Shown here: piece by piece, positions 19,301-26,851 of the stretch
Layout: every line of letters begins with the position of its first letter
How positions within the stretch are numbered: position 1 is the first letter of the stretch
NCBI GenBank assembly: GCA_031266435.1
Contig: JAISAZ010000091.1
Location: 1 to 34,793, forward strand
DNA length: 34,793 nt
Origin: Accumulibacter sp.
Lineage (GTDB): Bacteria; Pseudomonadota; Gammaproteobacteria; Burkholderiales; Rhodocyclaceae
Direction of reading: 5' to 3'
The notes under the pieces: generated by a model
What the model saw: only the letters and a program-made list of their open reading frames with translations
What the model was told of the DNA's origin: nothing
The model's database searches: none
Program-made: the position numbers and the translations under genes

Positions 19301-22300
19301 ACCCTGAAGAGCAGGTCGTCACGTACGCGGCAATGATTGATGCGTTTTACAAGGCGCTCGCGACGCGCGTAAGCGTCCCGATCGAGGAAGTCTGGAAGAA
19401 GTACCCGCTGTCGGTCAAAACATCCGTCTCGGCGCTCGAAGGCGGAGGTTTTTTCGGCCAGACCCCCTCGCTCTCCCCGGCGCAGGCAGAAGTGGCCGCA
19501 TGGCGAAACTCTCTGGACACTTTCCAGAGAACGCTCCGGAACGCTTCGCAGAAAGGCCCGTTAAGCAACAGCCAGAAGAACGCCCTTCCCCCGGCGCGGA
19601 TGAAAACTCCCGCCGCCCTGCGCTACGTCGGCGAAAAAAACAGGACGCTGACACTTTCTGTTGCGATTGCGGAGAAGATACAGGAAAAACATCCTGATGT
19701 TCCTGCGGACGTGTTTCAGAACCTCCCGGCGCTCCTGCACGATCCGCTCTACGTTTATCCCCACACCGACGGCGGTGTGAACGCCGTTATCGACGCGGTG
19801 ACAGAGAAAGGCGAGCCGATTGTCGTCGGCGTCAGGGACGGGAGAATTACGACGGTTATGGCGGTCAACGATACCGCTGGTAAAAAGGGAATCGATGTTC
19901 TGCGCGATCGCGTTGAAGCGGCGCTGCGCACACGTCCGGGAGAGTTCGTCAAAAACACCTACGCCCGAAATTTGAACGCTGAAAACGATGAAGCCCCACC
20001 AAGAAGCGGGGCTTCGGTTGCGGCACCGGTCGGGACCGACCCCCTTAGGATGTTGTTCCGCAACAGGCGCAATGTAGTCCAGCAGCGAAAACTTGTCAAT
20101 GACCTTGGTGAGAATTTCTACCAAAGTCAAGTGCCTGTTTTCCAGCGTTCCGCGAACGACCCGCTCATCGAAGCGTCGAAGCGCTATTTCGGCGTGACGA
20201 CGAATCCAAGGGAAGCGGGTTACGTCCTGCCGGACGGCACCCTGCTGAATCTTTCCGGCAAGCATCAGGCCTCTGGAGACACCGGCTTTTTGAATGACCA
20301 GAGAGAAGTGGATCACGGTGATTTGAGGGGTGAGAACAAAGACGGATTCTCGATGGCAGATTTGTTTGAAACCCGGTCAAACAGTCTGACAGCCGCCATG
20401 TACGAATTCATGGCGCGCACTGGCGCGGTGCGCGTGGATTTCAACGCGAGCGTCGCTGCCGCAATCGGAGAAGTCACGGACGCACAGATTCAGGCGCTTT
20501 CCAGAGGAATGCGCTGGAAGGGAATCATGCTGGATGCCGTCGATTTCAATTATCGTATAGTCGCGGGTGCGGATATCGAAAACGCTTCACCCCTGAAAAT
20601 CCGGCGTTTCTTTGAGAGCGTGAAAGGCAAGGAAGCCCCTCCCGGCGCGCCGTATTTTCAAGACGAATCGCGTTCCGGCGCGTCTTCTGGGCCGCGCGGG
20701 TCGTTCGACCCGAAGAGGGGAATCATTTCTCTGTTCCAGTCTCTGAACAAGTCGACCTTCCTGCACGAGTCGGGGCACGCTTTCCTGACGCTGTACGAGA
20801 ACATCATCGCTGAAGCGCTCGCTTCGGGAACGCCGCTGACGCGCGGCCGGATGCAGATTCAGTCGGATTTCCTCGCGGTGATCCGCTGGGCGGGGTTCGA
20901 CGGTTCGTTCGCCGAATGGCGAAAGCTTTCCGTCGAGCAGAAGCGCCCGTACCACGAGGCGTTTGCAAAGGGCTTCGAGGCGTATTTGCGCGAAGGGAAC
21001 GCACCGACGCCGCAACTGAAGGGAGTCTTCGAGCGCTTCCGGGACTGGCTCCGCGAAGTCTACGCGAGCTTCAAGGATTTGGGGCTGACGAAGGAACTGA
21101 CGCCCGAAGTCCGCGAGATCATGGGAAGAATGCTGACGACGGAAGGCGATGCGAATGCGGACGTTGCGTCTCATCCGTTATCAACAAACAGCGTTGTTGC
21201 TCAAAACACCCCTTCCGGTGAGACACAAACTTCCGGGAAAGCGGAAGATGCTCTACCCGGCGAAGAGACGCAATCGTTCAAGGATACGGAGAAGGCTTAC
21301 GGCGGGAAGAAAGCCTTTGAGCAGGCGAAAGCCGCCGGGAAAACGAAGCTCGACTACAGGCAATGGGTGCAGGTGCGGACGCCGGAGTTCAAGGCGTGGT
21401 TTGGGGATTGGGAGGCGCTGGGAAAGCAAAACGAGTTTGACGCCTTGGTAGAAGAATCGTTTTCGGAAAACGATCCTCGCGGCAAGATGATGATTCGGGA
21501 TGTTACGCCGGAAGAAGTTTCCGAAATTCTCCGCCAGGGTGGCCCCGATGTTTCTGGTATGGCGCATGAGATTTCTGCCGAAGAATTGCGCCATGCCATG
21601 AAACGGCACGGCGACGCTGACGAGGCTGCAAAGAATCCAGGGCATCGTCAGTTGAGCAAGGACGATTTGAAGCTTGTTTTGGCGGTTATCGACGCGCCCA
21701 CAGAGATCACCGTTCGACCTGCCGGACAGAACCGAAGCAGCATCATTTATGGGCGGGATTTCGGAAACGGAAAGATTGAATACGTAGAACGTATATTCGA
21801 GACATCCAACAAGAACAAACCCAGACTGACAACAAGGACAGTCTGGGTTCGTAGCGCGGCGACTGGCGCTGTGACCAGCCCACCGAGGGTTTCTACTCCC
21901 TACCGCAATTCAACCGTACTCTTTTCTGGTGGTCGCGTCAACCCCGATACCGTCTCGAAGGTCGTCGACGAAGAGACCGGGGAACCGAGGGTCGTGTACC
22001 ACGGGACGGATACGGACTTCAGCAAATTCGACCTTTCGAGAGCGAGACAGAACGCGGACATCCCGGCATTCTTTTTTTCCAGCAATGTCGAAGAAGCGCA
22101 GGAGTATGGGCGCGTGGGCAGCTATTTCCTGTCGATCAGGAATCTGAAGGAAGGAAAGCCTCTGTCGAACATGCAGGGGCGAAAAGTCAGGGATGAACTT
22201 GTCGCGCAAGATTTCGACGGGACAGTGGACGAGGAGGAATGGAGTACCGAATACGCCGCCTTCTCCCCCAATCAGATCAAATCCGCGACCGGGAATAACG

Positions 22301-25242
22301 GCGCGTTCTCGCAGGAGAACGACGACATCTACTACCAATCCGATACCCCGGTCGCCAATCCTGCGGCGCAGCCGTCGTATCCTTCTTCGCAGGTCGCGCC
22401 GCCGATCCGCTGGGAAGTGGAACTGCCGGACACGGCGCTCGGGCGGATGATGGATTGGAGAACGATTCAGCTTACGGATCAGTACGTTGACCTGAAGAAT
22501 ATTATCGAGGCGATCAATAAAACCGGAAAGGCGATCGACGAACGCTTCAATCCGTATTCGGCAGAGAACCGGATGCACGCGAAGATGATGCGCGCCATCC
22601 AGGCGTTTGAAGAGAACGAAGAGAAGCCTGTCGTGAACGCGATGAGAGTAGCGGGAATCTCGGTCAAGGAATTGAGCGACTTCCTCATCGCGCGCCATGC
22701 GCCCGAACGAAACGCGGCGATGAAGAACCGCAACCCGAACCGCGGGGAACTCGATGCGCTGATTCTAAGAACGGAAGGGGAATATCTTCGGGAGATTACC
22801 GCTGGAAGGTATAAAGAAGCTACGCCGCTTCTGGAAAAACTCAAGCGCTTGAGGGCGCAGAATCCGTTCTCCGGAACGGAAAAAGAACGGTCGATGCTTT
22901 CCGGGATGAGCGATGCGGACGCGCGGAAGATTCTGGAGACGTGGGCGAACGACAAGCGCGGGAAGAGCATGGAAGCGATCGCGAAGATGATCGACGAAAT
23001 CATTGCCGGGACGCGCGCGTTAGCCTTGGCGTATGGCCTGGAGACGCCGGGGACGATTCTGGCGGCAGAGGAGGCGTACGAGTATTACGTGCCGCTGTTG
23101 CGCGATCTGGAGGAAGCGGAACTGGCGGCTGCGGGTCTGGGCATGGGAGATGGCTTGGGGGTGAGCGGTTCGATGGTGAAGGCGGCGACGGGTTCGCGCA
23201 AGGAAATCGAGAATGTCTTTGCAAATGTTCTCAATGCGCGGGAATCGGTGATCGCACGCGGGGAGAAGAACCTCGTGATGAAGTCGCTCTACGGCCTGGT
23301 GATGGACAATCCGAATCCTGAACTTTGGGCGACGATTCGACCGGAAATGAGTGTGCAAAGAATCAGGAAGCAACTGGCGGAGTCCGGGGCAACAACGGAG
23401 GAAATCAATGATCTGCTGAAAGACGTGACGAAACGGACGATCGACCCAATCACGGGCCTTGCGAAGACGATGCTGAATTCGAACTGGAAGCATCTGCCGA
23501 ATGCGGTACTGCTCCGTCTGGACGGCGAAGACCGCGTGATTCTGTTCAACCGGAAATCAGGCGTTGCAATGCGCCTGGCACTGATTCTGAACGGAAGAGG
23601 GAAAGAATTGGCGTTTGTCTCGTCCAACCAGCTTTTTGATTTGATGGGCATTGGTACGCGCTGGCTGGGAGGAGTGAATACGCAGTACAGCCCGGTCTTC
23701 GGAATTGTAAATTTCGTGCGTGATATTCAATCGGCACTCATCAACATCTCGGATACGGAACTGGATTGGGGAAAGTCAACCAAGGATATTCTGACGTCGA
23801 TCTATGCGGCGCGGGGCGCGCTCTGGGCCGAGGCGCGCGGCAAGGAAGTCAAGGGCGAGATGGCGCAGTACCTCAAAGAGTTCATGGACTCCGGCGCGGA
23901 GACGGGATACCGGGACGCGCTGATGACCATCGAGCAGCGCGTGAAGGCGATCGAGCAGGAAATGCTCGGCAAGGGCGTCCGCAACATGACGGGCGTGAAA
24001 CAGTTGCTCGATTTTGTCTCAGACACAAACGGCGTTGTCGAGAACGCGACGCGCCTTGCGGTGTTCGTCGCGGCGCGCAAGCAAGGCCTGTCGAAGATTC
24101 GCGCGGCGGATATTGCCAAGGATGTGACGGTCAACTTCAACAGGCGCGGCCTGTCGTCCGGCACGATTGCAAATATGTACATGTTCTTCAACGCCAGTGC
24201 GCAAGGGATTGAGAAAACGATTCGGGTACTGTCGGGGCCGAGAGGCAAGAGGATCATCCTGGGCGGTCTGGCGGTCGGCGTCTTGCAAGCCTTACTTGGG
24301 TATGGCGCGGGAGACGACGAGTGGGACGACACGCCGGAGTATGAGAAATCCAAGAACTTCATCATTCCGGTCAAGGTCTTCGGGATTTATCCCAAGATAC
24401 CGATGCCGCTGGGTCTGAATGTTCTGCCGAACATTGGGCGGAACCTCACAGAAATGGCTATCTATCACAACCGGTTTGCGGAGCGGAGCATAAACCTGGC
24501 GCTTTCGATTTTCGATTCGTTCAACCCGCTGGGTGGGCAGTCGTTTACAGGGATGATCATGCCTTCGGTGCTTGATCCTTTTGTGGAACTCAAGGCGAAC
24601 GAAGATGGGTTGGGGCGTCCGATCTACAAGGAAAACTACAATTCGCGGGACAAAAAGCCGGGACATGCGCTAGCGCGGGATGATACTGGAATCATCTGGA
24701 AAAAGATTTCCGAAGGAATCAATCTGGCGTTTGGCGGGAACAAGGACAATCCGGGCCGGGTGAGTCCGCAGCCGGAAGCGATCCGCTACCTCTTCGGAAC
24801 CATGATGGGCGGCATGGGGCGCGACATGGAACGCGCGTGGGACTTTGGCGTAAATTGGGCGAACGATGTTCCGACGCCCGTGAACAGGATTCCGCTCCTT
24901 TCCAGGTTTGCCTTGCAGCCGGACAGCGACGCGGCGGTGCGCCGGAAGTATTCCGCGGCGGTCGAACAGATCAATCAGGCGGAGAACCGTGTGCAGGGAC
25001 AGAGAAGCCGTGGGGAAAAGCCCGAAGCGGACACGGTGCGCATCGGTTCGTATGCGAGGCTGGCGCGGATGTACGCGCGCAACATTGCGAGACTGCGCAA
25101 ACTCCGCGACCGGACGAAGGACACGGACGCGCGCGCGCAGTACGAGGCGCGGATTCTGGACTGGCAGCGCCGGACGATCGAGCTTCTGAAAAAGAAAAGG
25201 GCAGCAGTGATCGAGGACGACGACGAGGACGCGGAAGACTGA
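16396..25242 (+). CDS. Giant phage polyvalent protein
   Basis: One frame of 2948 codons. Such proteins are packaged in phage heads and carry enzymatic domains into the host. In order: a Pro-rich start; an LGGIspvmALDLTGD-type module (about 230-300); a charged coiled-coil region (313-410); a disordered acidic region (440-560); a MuF-C-like domain (735-880) with VLKNLPYLLADPVMVFDS and YGKD; a helical segment with VWKKYPLSV (949-1012); a second MuF-C-like domain (1068-1200); a GYVLPDGTLLNLSGKH module (1253-1415); a zincin peptidase HESGH (1457-1461); KAWFGDW (1666-1672); a BECR3-like nuclease (1721-1820); an ADP-ribosyltransferase-like domain with YHGT (1868-1871); and a long LPD38-like helical C-terminus (2004-2948) with a hydrophobic segment near 2619-2638. 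The first ATG lacks a ribosome site; ATG 16498, preceded by GAGGAAGAA, may be the real start. Domain names are by motif recognition. Confidence 0.85.
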   Translation: MRSPPPGSPPPPNAPRPAPPTDESQAQLVADEEEMNQALRTLELQDADPEEKEAALSIVTQNVAALDATPTEVGTLAVSGTGARAAVKAIAPEARILQRSDGAIVVDKASAPAVQDAISNARTIWGREQAKQNVSVTFDPLTSKPARTPEAAVPGPAPAPVEASVAPVQAAQSVPAPVSPAPSAPAPAAPVAPEQAGVPVSSAAAPQAGKPSRPLRQRKQTYRRDLVGDLIELGGISPVMALDLTGDTAFHSHLPGLFRKSGTEDLSDLSDLLNNSGRGWNLSTDGNELAELIRRASDGERIASPEVMEEEHAAALEAEERDRVRKSAEKLNRKLPKGKKIRTRGVKFAEIDARVDEEMARRREDIQNRLAQRDERTRARFLAAMEEARSLLPEKVLKEIEERLLEIPGAESEDSGRDWTVKALQLVKSEIRNAWENFERDINEYTRSYREEREARSAEELSDAFSRRPASDHQDGRRGETERNSQSDEGEGSQQPTDFGLSSQSAAEARAQAEARDKADAKDAPPSREQVDREREAFSLSGESQPSNDRTGRAAAGGTQSELFTPDGRASSENSSKASGPDGKIQEAGKSVPSTRLDAALDLLDAATGGLGVPDALTGPENARARTEIVAALTGQSVADLEAHPRYRFMTSVSALEKLLHEAAGIRGEDIDDRRARFLEVFDARGAFQQAQSGQTPEDSQLFQSGDDPFQPDAYDAREFADAVERVAAMETAPLTDLMVGDTPAVLRAIGTQALPIQMGSSLIHKASRPEVRGHEVPVDVLKNLPYLLADPVMVFDSSSEADGLVVLVEAKDEKGFPVIVTIHLDSKGAGFLRVNRITSVYGKDNTAAIQNWMNGKLRYYNQEKASSWLRASRLQLPGANTLKRLNPKLITDADIQASDFRQSGESEEKAPSRLRANRLQSPEANTPKRLDAETTTGEDAQASLSELPKGFSAVGRAVAEQLGELNIYPEEQVVTYAAMIDAFYKALATRVSVPIEEVWKKYPLSVKTSVSALEGGGFFGQTPSLSPAQAEVAAWRNSLDTFQRTLRNASQKGPLSNSQKNALPPARMKTPAALRYVGEKNRTLTLSVAIAEKIQEKHPDVPADVFQNLPALLHDPLYVYPHTDGGVNAVIDAVTEKGEPIVVGVRDGRITTVMAVNDTAGKKGIDVLRDRVEAALRTRPGEFVKNTYARNLNAENDEAPPRSGASVAAPVGTDPLRMLFRNRRNVVQQRKLVNDLGENFYQSQVPVFQRSANDPLIEASKRYFGVTTNPREAGYVLPDGTLLNLSGKHQASGDTGFLNDQREVDHGDLRGENKDGFSMADLFETRSNSLTAAMYEFMARTGAVRVDFNASVAAAIGEVTDAQIQALSRGMRWKGIMLDAVDFNYRIVAGADIENASPLKIRRFFESVKGKEAPPGAPYFQDESRSGASSGPRGSFDPKRGIISLFQSLNKSTFLHESGHAFLTLYENIIAEALASGTPLTRGRMQIQSDFLAVIRWAGFDGSFAEWRKLSVEQKRPYHEAFAKGFEAYLREGNAPTPQLKGVFERFRDWLREVYASFKDLGLTKELTPEVREIMGRMLTTEGDANADVASHPLSTNSVVAQNTPSGETQTSGKAEDALPGEETQSFKDTEKAYGGKKAFEQAKAAGKTKLDYRQWVQVRTPEFKAWFGDWEALGKQNEFDALVEESFSENDPRGKMMIRDVTPEEVSEILRQGGPDVSGMAHEISAEELRHAMKRHGDADEAAKNPGHRQLSKDDLKLVLAVIDAPTEITVRPAGQNRSSIIYGRDFGNGKIEYVERIFETSNKNKPRLTTRTVWVRSAATGAVTSPPRVSTPYRNSTVLFSGGRVNPDTVSKVVDEETGEPRVVYHGTDTDFSKFDLSRARQNADIPAFFFSSNVEEAQEYGRVGSYFLSIRNLKEGKPLSNMQGRKVRDELVAQDFDGTVDEEEWSTEYAAFSPNQIKSATGNNGAFSQENDDIYYQSDTPVANPAAQPSYPSSQVAPPIRWEVELPDTALGRMMDWRTIQLTDQYVDLKNIIEAINKTGKAIDERFNPYSAENRMHAKMMRAIQAFEENEEKPVVNAMRVAGISVKELSDFLIARHAPERNAAMKNRNPNRGELDALILRTEGEYLREITAGRYKEATPLLEKLKRLRAQNPFSGTEKERSMLSGMSDADARKILETWANDKRGKSMEAIAKMIDEIIAGTRALALAYGLETPGTILAAEEAYEYYVPLLRDLEEAELAAAGLGMGDGLGVSGSMVKAATGSRKEIENVFANVLNARESVIARGEKNLVMKSLYGLVMDNPNPELWATIRPEMSVQRIRKQLAESGATTEEINDLLKDVTKRTIDPITGLAKTMLNSNWKHLPNAVLLRLDGEDRVILFNRKSGVAMRLALILNGRGKELAFVSSNQLFDLMGIGTRWLGGVNTQYSPVFGIVNFVRDIQSALINISDTELDWGKSTKDILTSIYAARGALWAEARGKEVKGEMAQYLKEFMDSGAETGYRDALMTIEQRVKAIEQEMLGKGVRNMTGVKQLLDFVSDTNGVVENATRLAVFVAARKQGLSKIRAADIAKDVTVNFNRRGLSSGTIANMYMFFNASAQGIEKTIRVLSGPRGKRIILGGLAVGVLQALLGYGAGDDEWDDTPEYEKSKNFIIPVKVFGIYPKIPMPLGLNVLPNIGRNLTEMAIYHNRFAERSINLALSIFDSFNPLGGQSFTGMIMPSVLDPFVELKANEDGLGRPIYKENYNSRDKKPGHALARDDTGIIWKKISEGINLAFGGNKDNPGRVSPQPEAIRYLFGTMMGGMGRDMERAWDFGVNWANDVPTPVNRIPLLSRFALQPDSDAAVRRKYSAAVEQINQAENRVQGQRSRGEKPEADTVRIGSYARLARMYARNIARLRKLRDRTKDTDARAQYEARILDWQRRTIELLKKKRAAVIEDDDEDAED
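17724..17899 (+). CDS. Small overprinted ORF inside the giant gene
   Basis: A 58-codon ORF in the +2 frame relative to the giant gene, starting MSTPEATGKSEKPDPLKNF and continuing through SPEDQQAIIKMVAAEKLK. It is hydrophilic and helical in look. About 65 percent of its third positions are G or C, while the giant frame over the same bases is poor in G/C at third positions (about 40 percent) and rich in AGA, CGA, GGA, AGT and TTA. This suggests that selection has acted on this frame. A GAAAGAGA stretch lies upstream of the ATG. The function is unknown and it could be chance. Confidence 0.45.
18985..19227 (+). repeat. Internal direct repeat of about 108 bp, period 135 bp
   Basis: Copy 1 (18985-19092) and copy 2 (19120-19227) both encode EKAxSxLRAxRLQxPxAN-TxKRL... 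ending DxQAS, 36 codons each with a 9-codon spacer. It lies at the end of the first MuF-C-like domain and keeps the frame. Confidence 0.75.
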
Positions 25243-25243
25243 G

Positions 25244-25335
25244 AAATAGCGACACCCTTTTCAAAGAATAGCGACACCCTTCAAGCCCGCGCCAGAACAG
25301 GCTTTGAGGGGGTTTCAAAGAATGGTGACACCCTT
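25244..25335. repeat. Three copies of an AAAGAATRGYGACACCCTT repeat
   Basis: Copies at 25244-25259, 25263-25281 and 25317-25335, spaced irregularly between the giant gene and the portal fragment. A TCCTT/AAGGA hairpin follows at about 25380-25396. It may be a phage regulatory site or a scar of another element; I cannot decide. Confidence 0.6.
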
Positions 25336-25435
25336 AATGGTGAAACCATTGCACCTATTCTTTTCGATGGTGTAGACAACTCCTTTCCCGAAAGGAAAAG
25401 GTAATTTCGTGCGGAAGTTATCCTTGTGAGGTCGC

Positions 25436-26080
25436 ATGAAAGAGTCTGCCCTTTCGCCATCGGAATACCAACGTTTCGTCCGCGCGTCGCGCCTGCAACC
25501 GGCGTGGCGGCGCGAGGCGGACCGGTGCGCCGACTATTACGACGGGAACCAGATCGACGCCGCGACCGCGCGCCAGCTGGAAGAGCGCGGGCTGGGTCCG
25601 CTGGTAGCAAATGGAATCAAGCCGGTCGTCAACGCGCTCCTCGGCAACGAAGCAAAAACCCGTATGGACTGGCGGGTGCGCGCGGACGACGACGCGCATA
25701 CGGAGATCGCCGAGGCGCTGTCTTCGCACATTGCCGAGGTCGAGCGCGAGACGCGCGCCGATCAGGCGATTTCCGAAGCCTATGCGTGGCAGATCAAGGC
25801 GGGCCTGGGATTCGTCGAGGTCGGGCGTAACCCGGACGTGCTCGGCTATCCGTACCGCGTCGAGGCGGTGCATCGCCGGGAAATCTGGTGGGACTGGTCG
25901 GCAAGAAAGCCCGACCTTTCGGACGCGCAGTGGCTCCCGCTCACCAAATCCCGCACTCCGCACCCCCCTCGCCTTCCGAATCCGAAAAATCAAGAAGACG
26001 CGGCGGTGCGCCCCATATCCTGTCGTATAATCAAAATTCTCATTTCGGAATCGGAAGGCGTAACCCGCAACGGCGCTTGA
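25436..26080 (+). pseudogene. Truncated P22-type phage portal protein
   Basis: N-terminal fragment of a portal protein, the dodecameric ring through which DNA enters and leaves the capsid. Residues 1-167 read as a normal P22-like portal: ADYYDGNQID, VANGIKPVVNALLGNEAKTR, DWRVRADDD, KAGLGFVEV and YPYRVEAVHRREIWWDWSAR. After DAQWL (about 25935) the frame continues for some 48 residues (PLTKSRTPHPP...) that do not resemble a portal and come from neighbouring chromosomal sequence. Full-length homologues are usually over 600 residues, so about three quarters are missing. GAGG lies five bases before the ATG. The break marks the right end of the prophage remnant. Confidence 0.85.
26026..26031 (+). 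promoter_or_regulatory. Candidate -10 box for rquA
   Basis: A perfect TATAAT about 80 bp upstream of the rquA start; no good -35 is seen at the right distance. Confidence 0.3.
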
Positions 26081-26112
26081 GTTCCACCGCAATGACACAA
26101 CGGGAACAATTT

Positions 26113-26820
26113 ATGACAAAAAAGTCTCTTCTGCCGATCGGCAACCCGTATTACGAAAACGTGCCGGAGTACATGACCGAGGTCTATGACTGGGCTTACG
26201 TCAATCCGAGGAACGCGGGATGGCTCGACAACAACTGGGTCGTCCGCATTCTGTTGTTTTTCAACGACCAGCGTCTGATGCGCGCCTATCTGAACGAAGT
26301 CCCGGAAGGGGCGCGGGTCTGGCAGGTTGCGCACGTCTATGGTGAGCTTGTCCGGCGCGTCGCGCGCAAGGTCGGCCCGAAAGGCGCGTTTCTCGTGACC
26401 GACATAACGCCCGTGCAGGTCGAGCACGCGCTAGCCAAGCTCGCCGGGATCGATTGGGCGCGGGCCGTTCGCGCCGACGCGGGCGATTATTCGCCGGACG
26501 GGGAGGAATTCGACGTGATTTGCAGTTTCTTCCTGCTCCACGAAGTACCCGAAGCGAAGAAAATCGCGGTCGTCAGCAATATGCTCCGCCATCTCGCCAA
26601 GGGGAAAAAACTCGTTTTCGTCGATTATTACAACCCGAAGCCGTGGCAGCCGATCCGCTATATCCTGAAAGTCGTCAATCACTTCCTCGAACCCTTCGCC
26701 GAAGCGCTGTGGAAAAAGGAAATCCGCGATTACGCGGACGACGCCGACCGCTACGTCTGGCGTCAGAAAACTTTCTTCGCCGGGGTTTATCAATGCGTCG
26801 TCGTTGAGCACAAGGAGTGA
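26113..26820 (+). CDS. rquA: Rhodoquinone biosynthesis protein RquA
   Basis: Methyltransferase-like protein of 235 residues that converts ubiquinone to rhodoquinone by replacing a methoxy with an amino group, using SAM as amino donor in the characterised enzyme. Rhodoquinone carries electrons to fumarate reductase at low oxygen. Recognisable features are the N-terminal Y...YDWAYVNPRNAGWLD, the atypical SAM motif QVAHVYGEL (71-79) in place of a Gly-rich loop, VTDITPVQ with Asp97, SFFLLHEVPEAKK, FVDYYNPKPWQPIRY and the C-terminal RQKTFFAGVYQ. GGGA lies seven bases before ATG 26113; ATG 26092 would add seven residues. It lies just after the broken portal gene, so it may share the acquired region or simply flank it. 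Confidence 0.85.
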   Translation: MTKKSLLPIGNPYYENVPEYMTEVYDWAYVNPRNAGWLDNNWVVRILLFFNDQRLMRAYLNEVPEGARVWQVAHVYGELVRRVARKVGPKGAFLVTDITPVQVEHALAKLAGIDWARAVRADAGDYSPDGEEFDVICSFFLLHEVPEAKKIAVVSNMLRHLAKGKKLVFVDYYNPKPWQPIRYILKVVNHFLEPFAEALWKKEIRDYADDADRYVWRQKTFFAGVYQCVVVEHKE

Positions 26821-26851
26821 AGCGGGGATAATCCCAGGGAGGATGAAAACC

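Larger units (their letters stand above)
16396..25945 (+). mobile_element. Prophage remnant
   Basis: It contains a complete giant polyvalent-protein frame and the first part of a P22-type portal gene, both on the plus strand. The left edge is sharp: host REP sequence ends at 16395 and phage-like coding begins. The right edge is inside the portal gene near 25935-25945. CGCTCACC occurs at both edges (16381-16388 and 25938-25945). No integrase, terminase, capsid, tail or lysis gene is present, so the element cannot be mobile by itself. Confidence 0.8.

Noticed and set aside
25244-25335. GACACCCTT repeats as ends of an insertion sequence
   Set aside because: The copies are direct, not inverted, and no transposase fragment lies between them; kept as a repeat of unknown origin.
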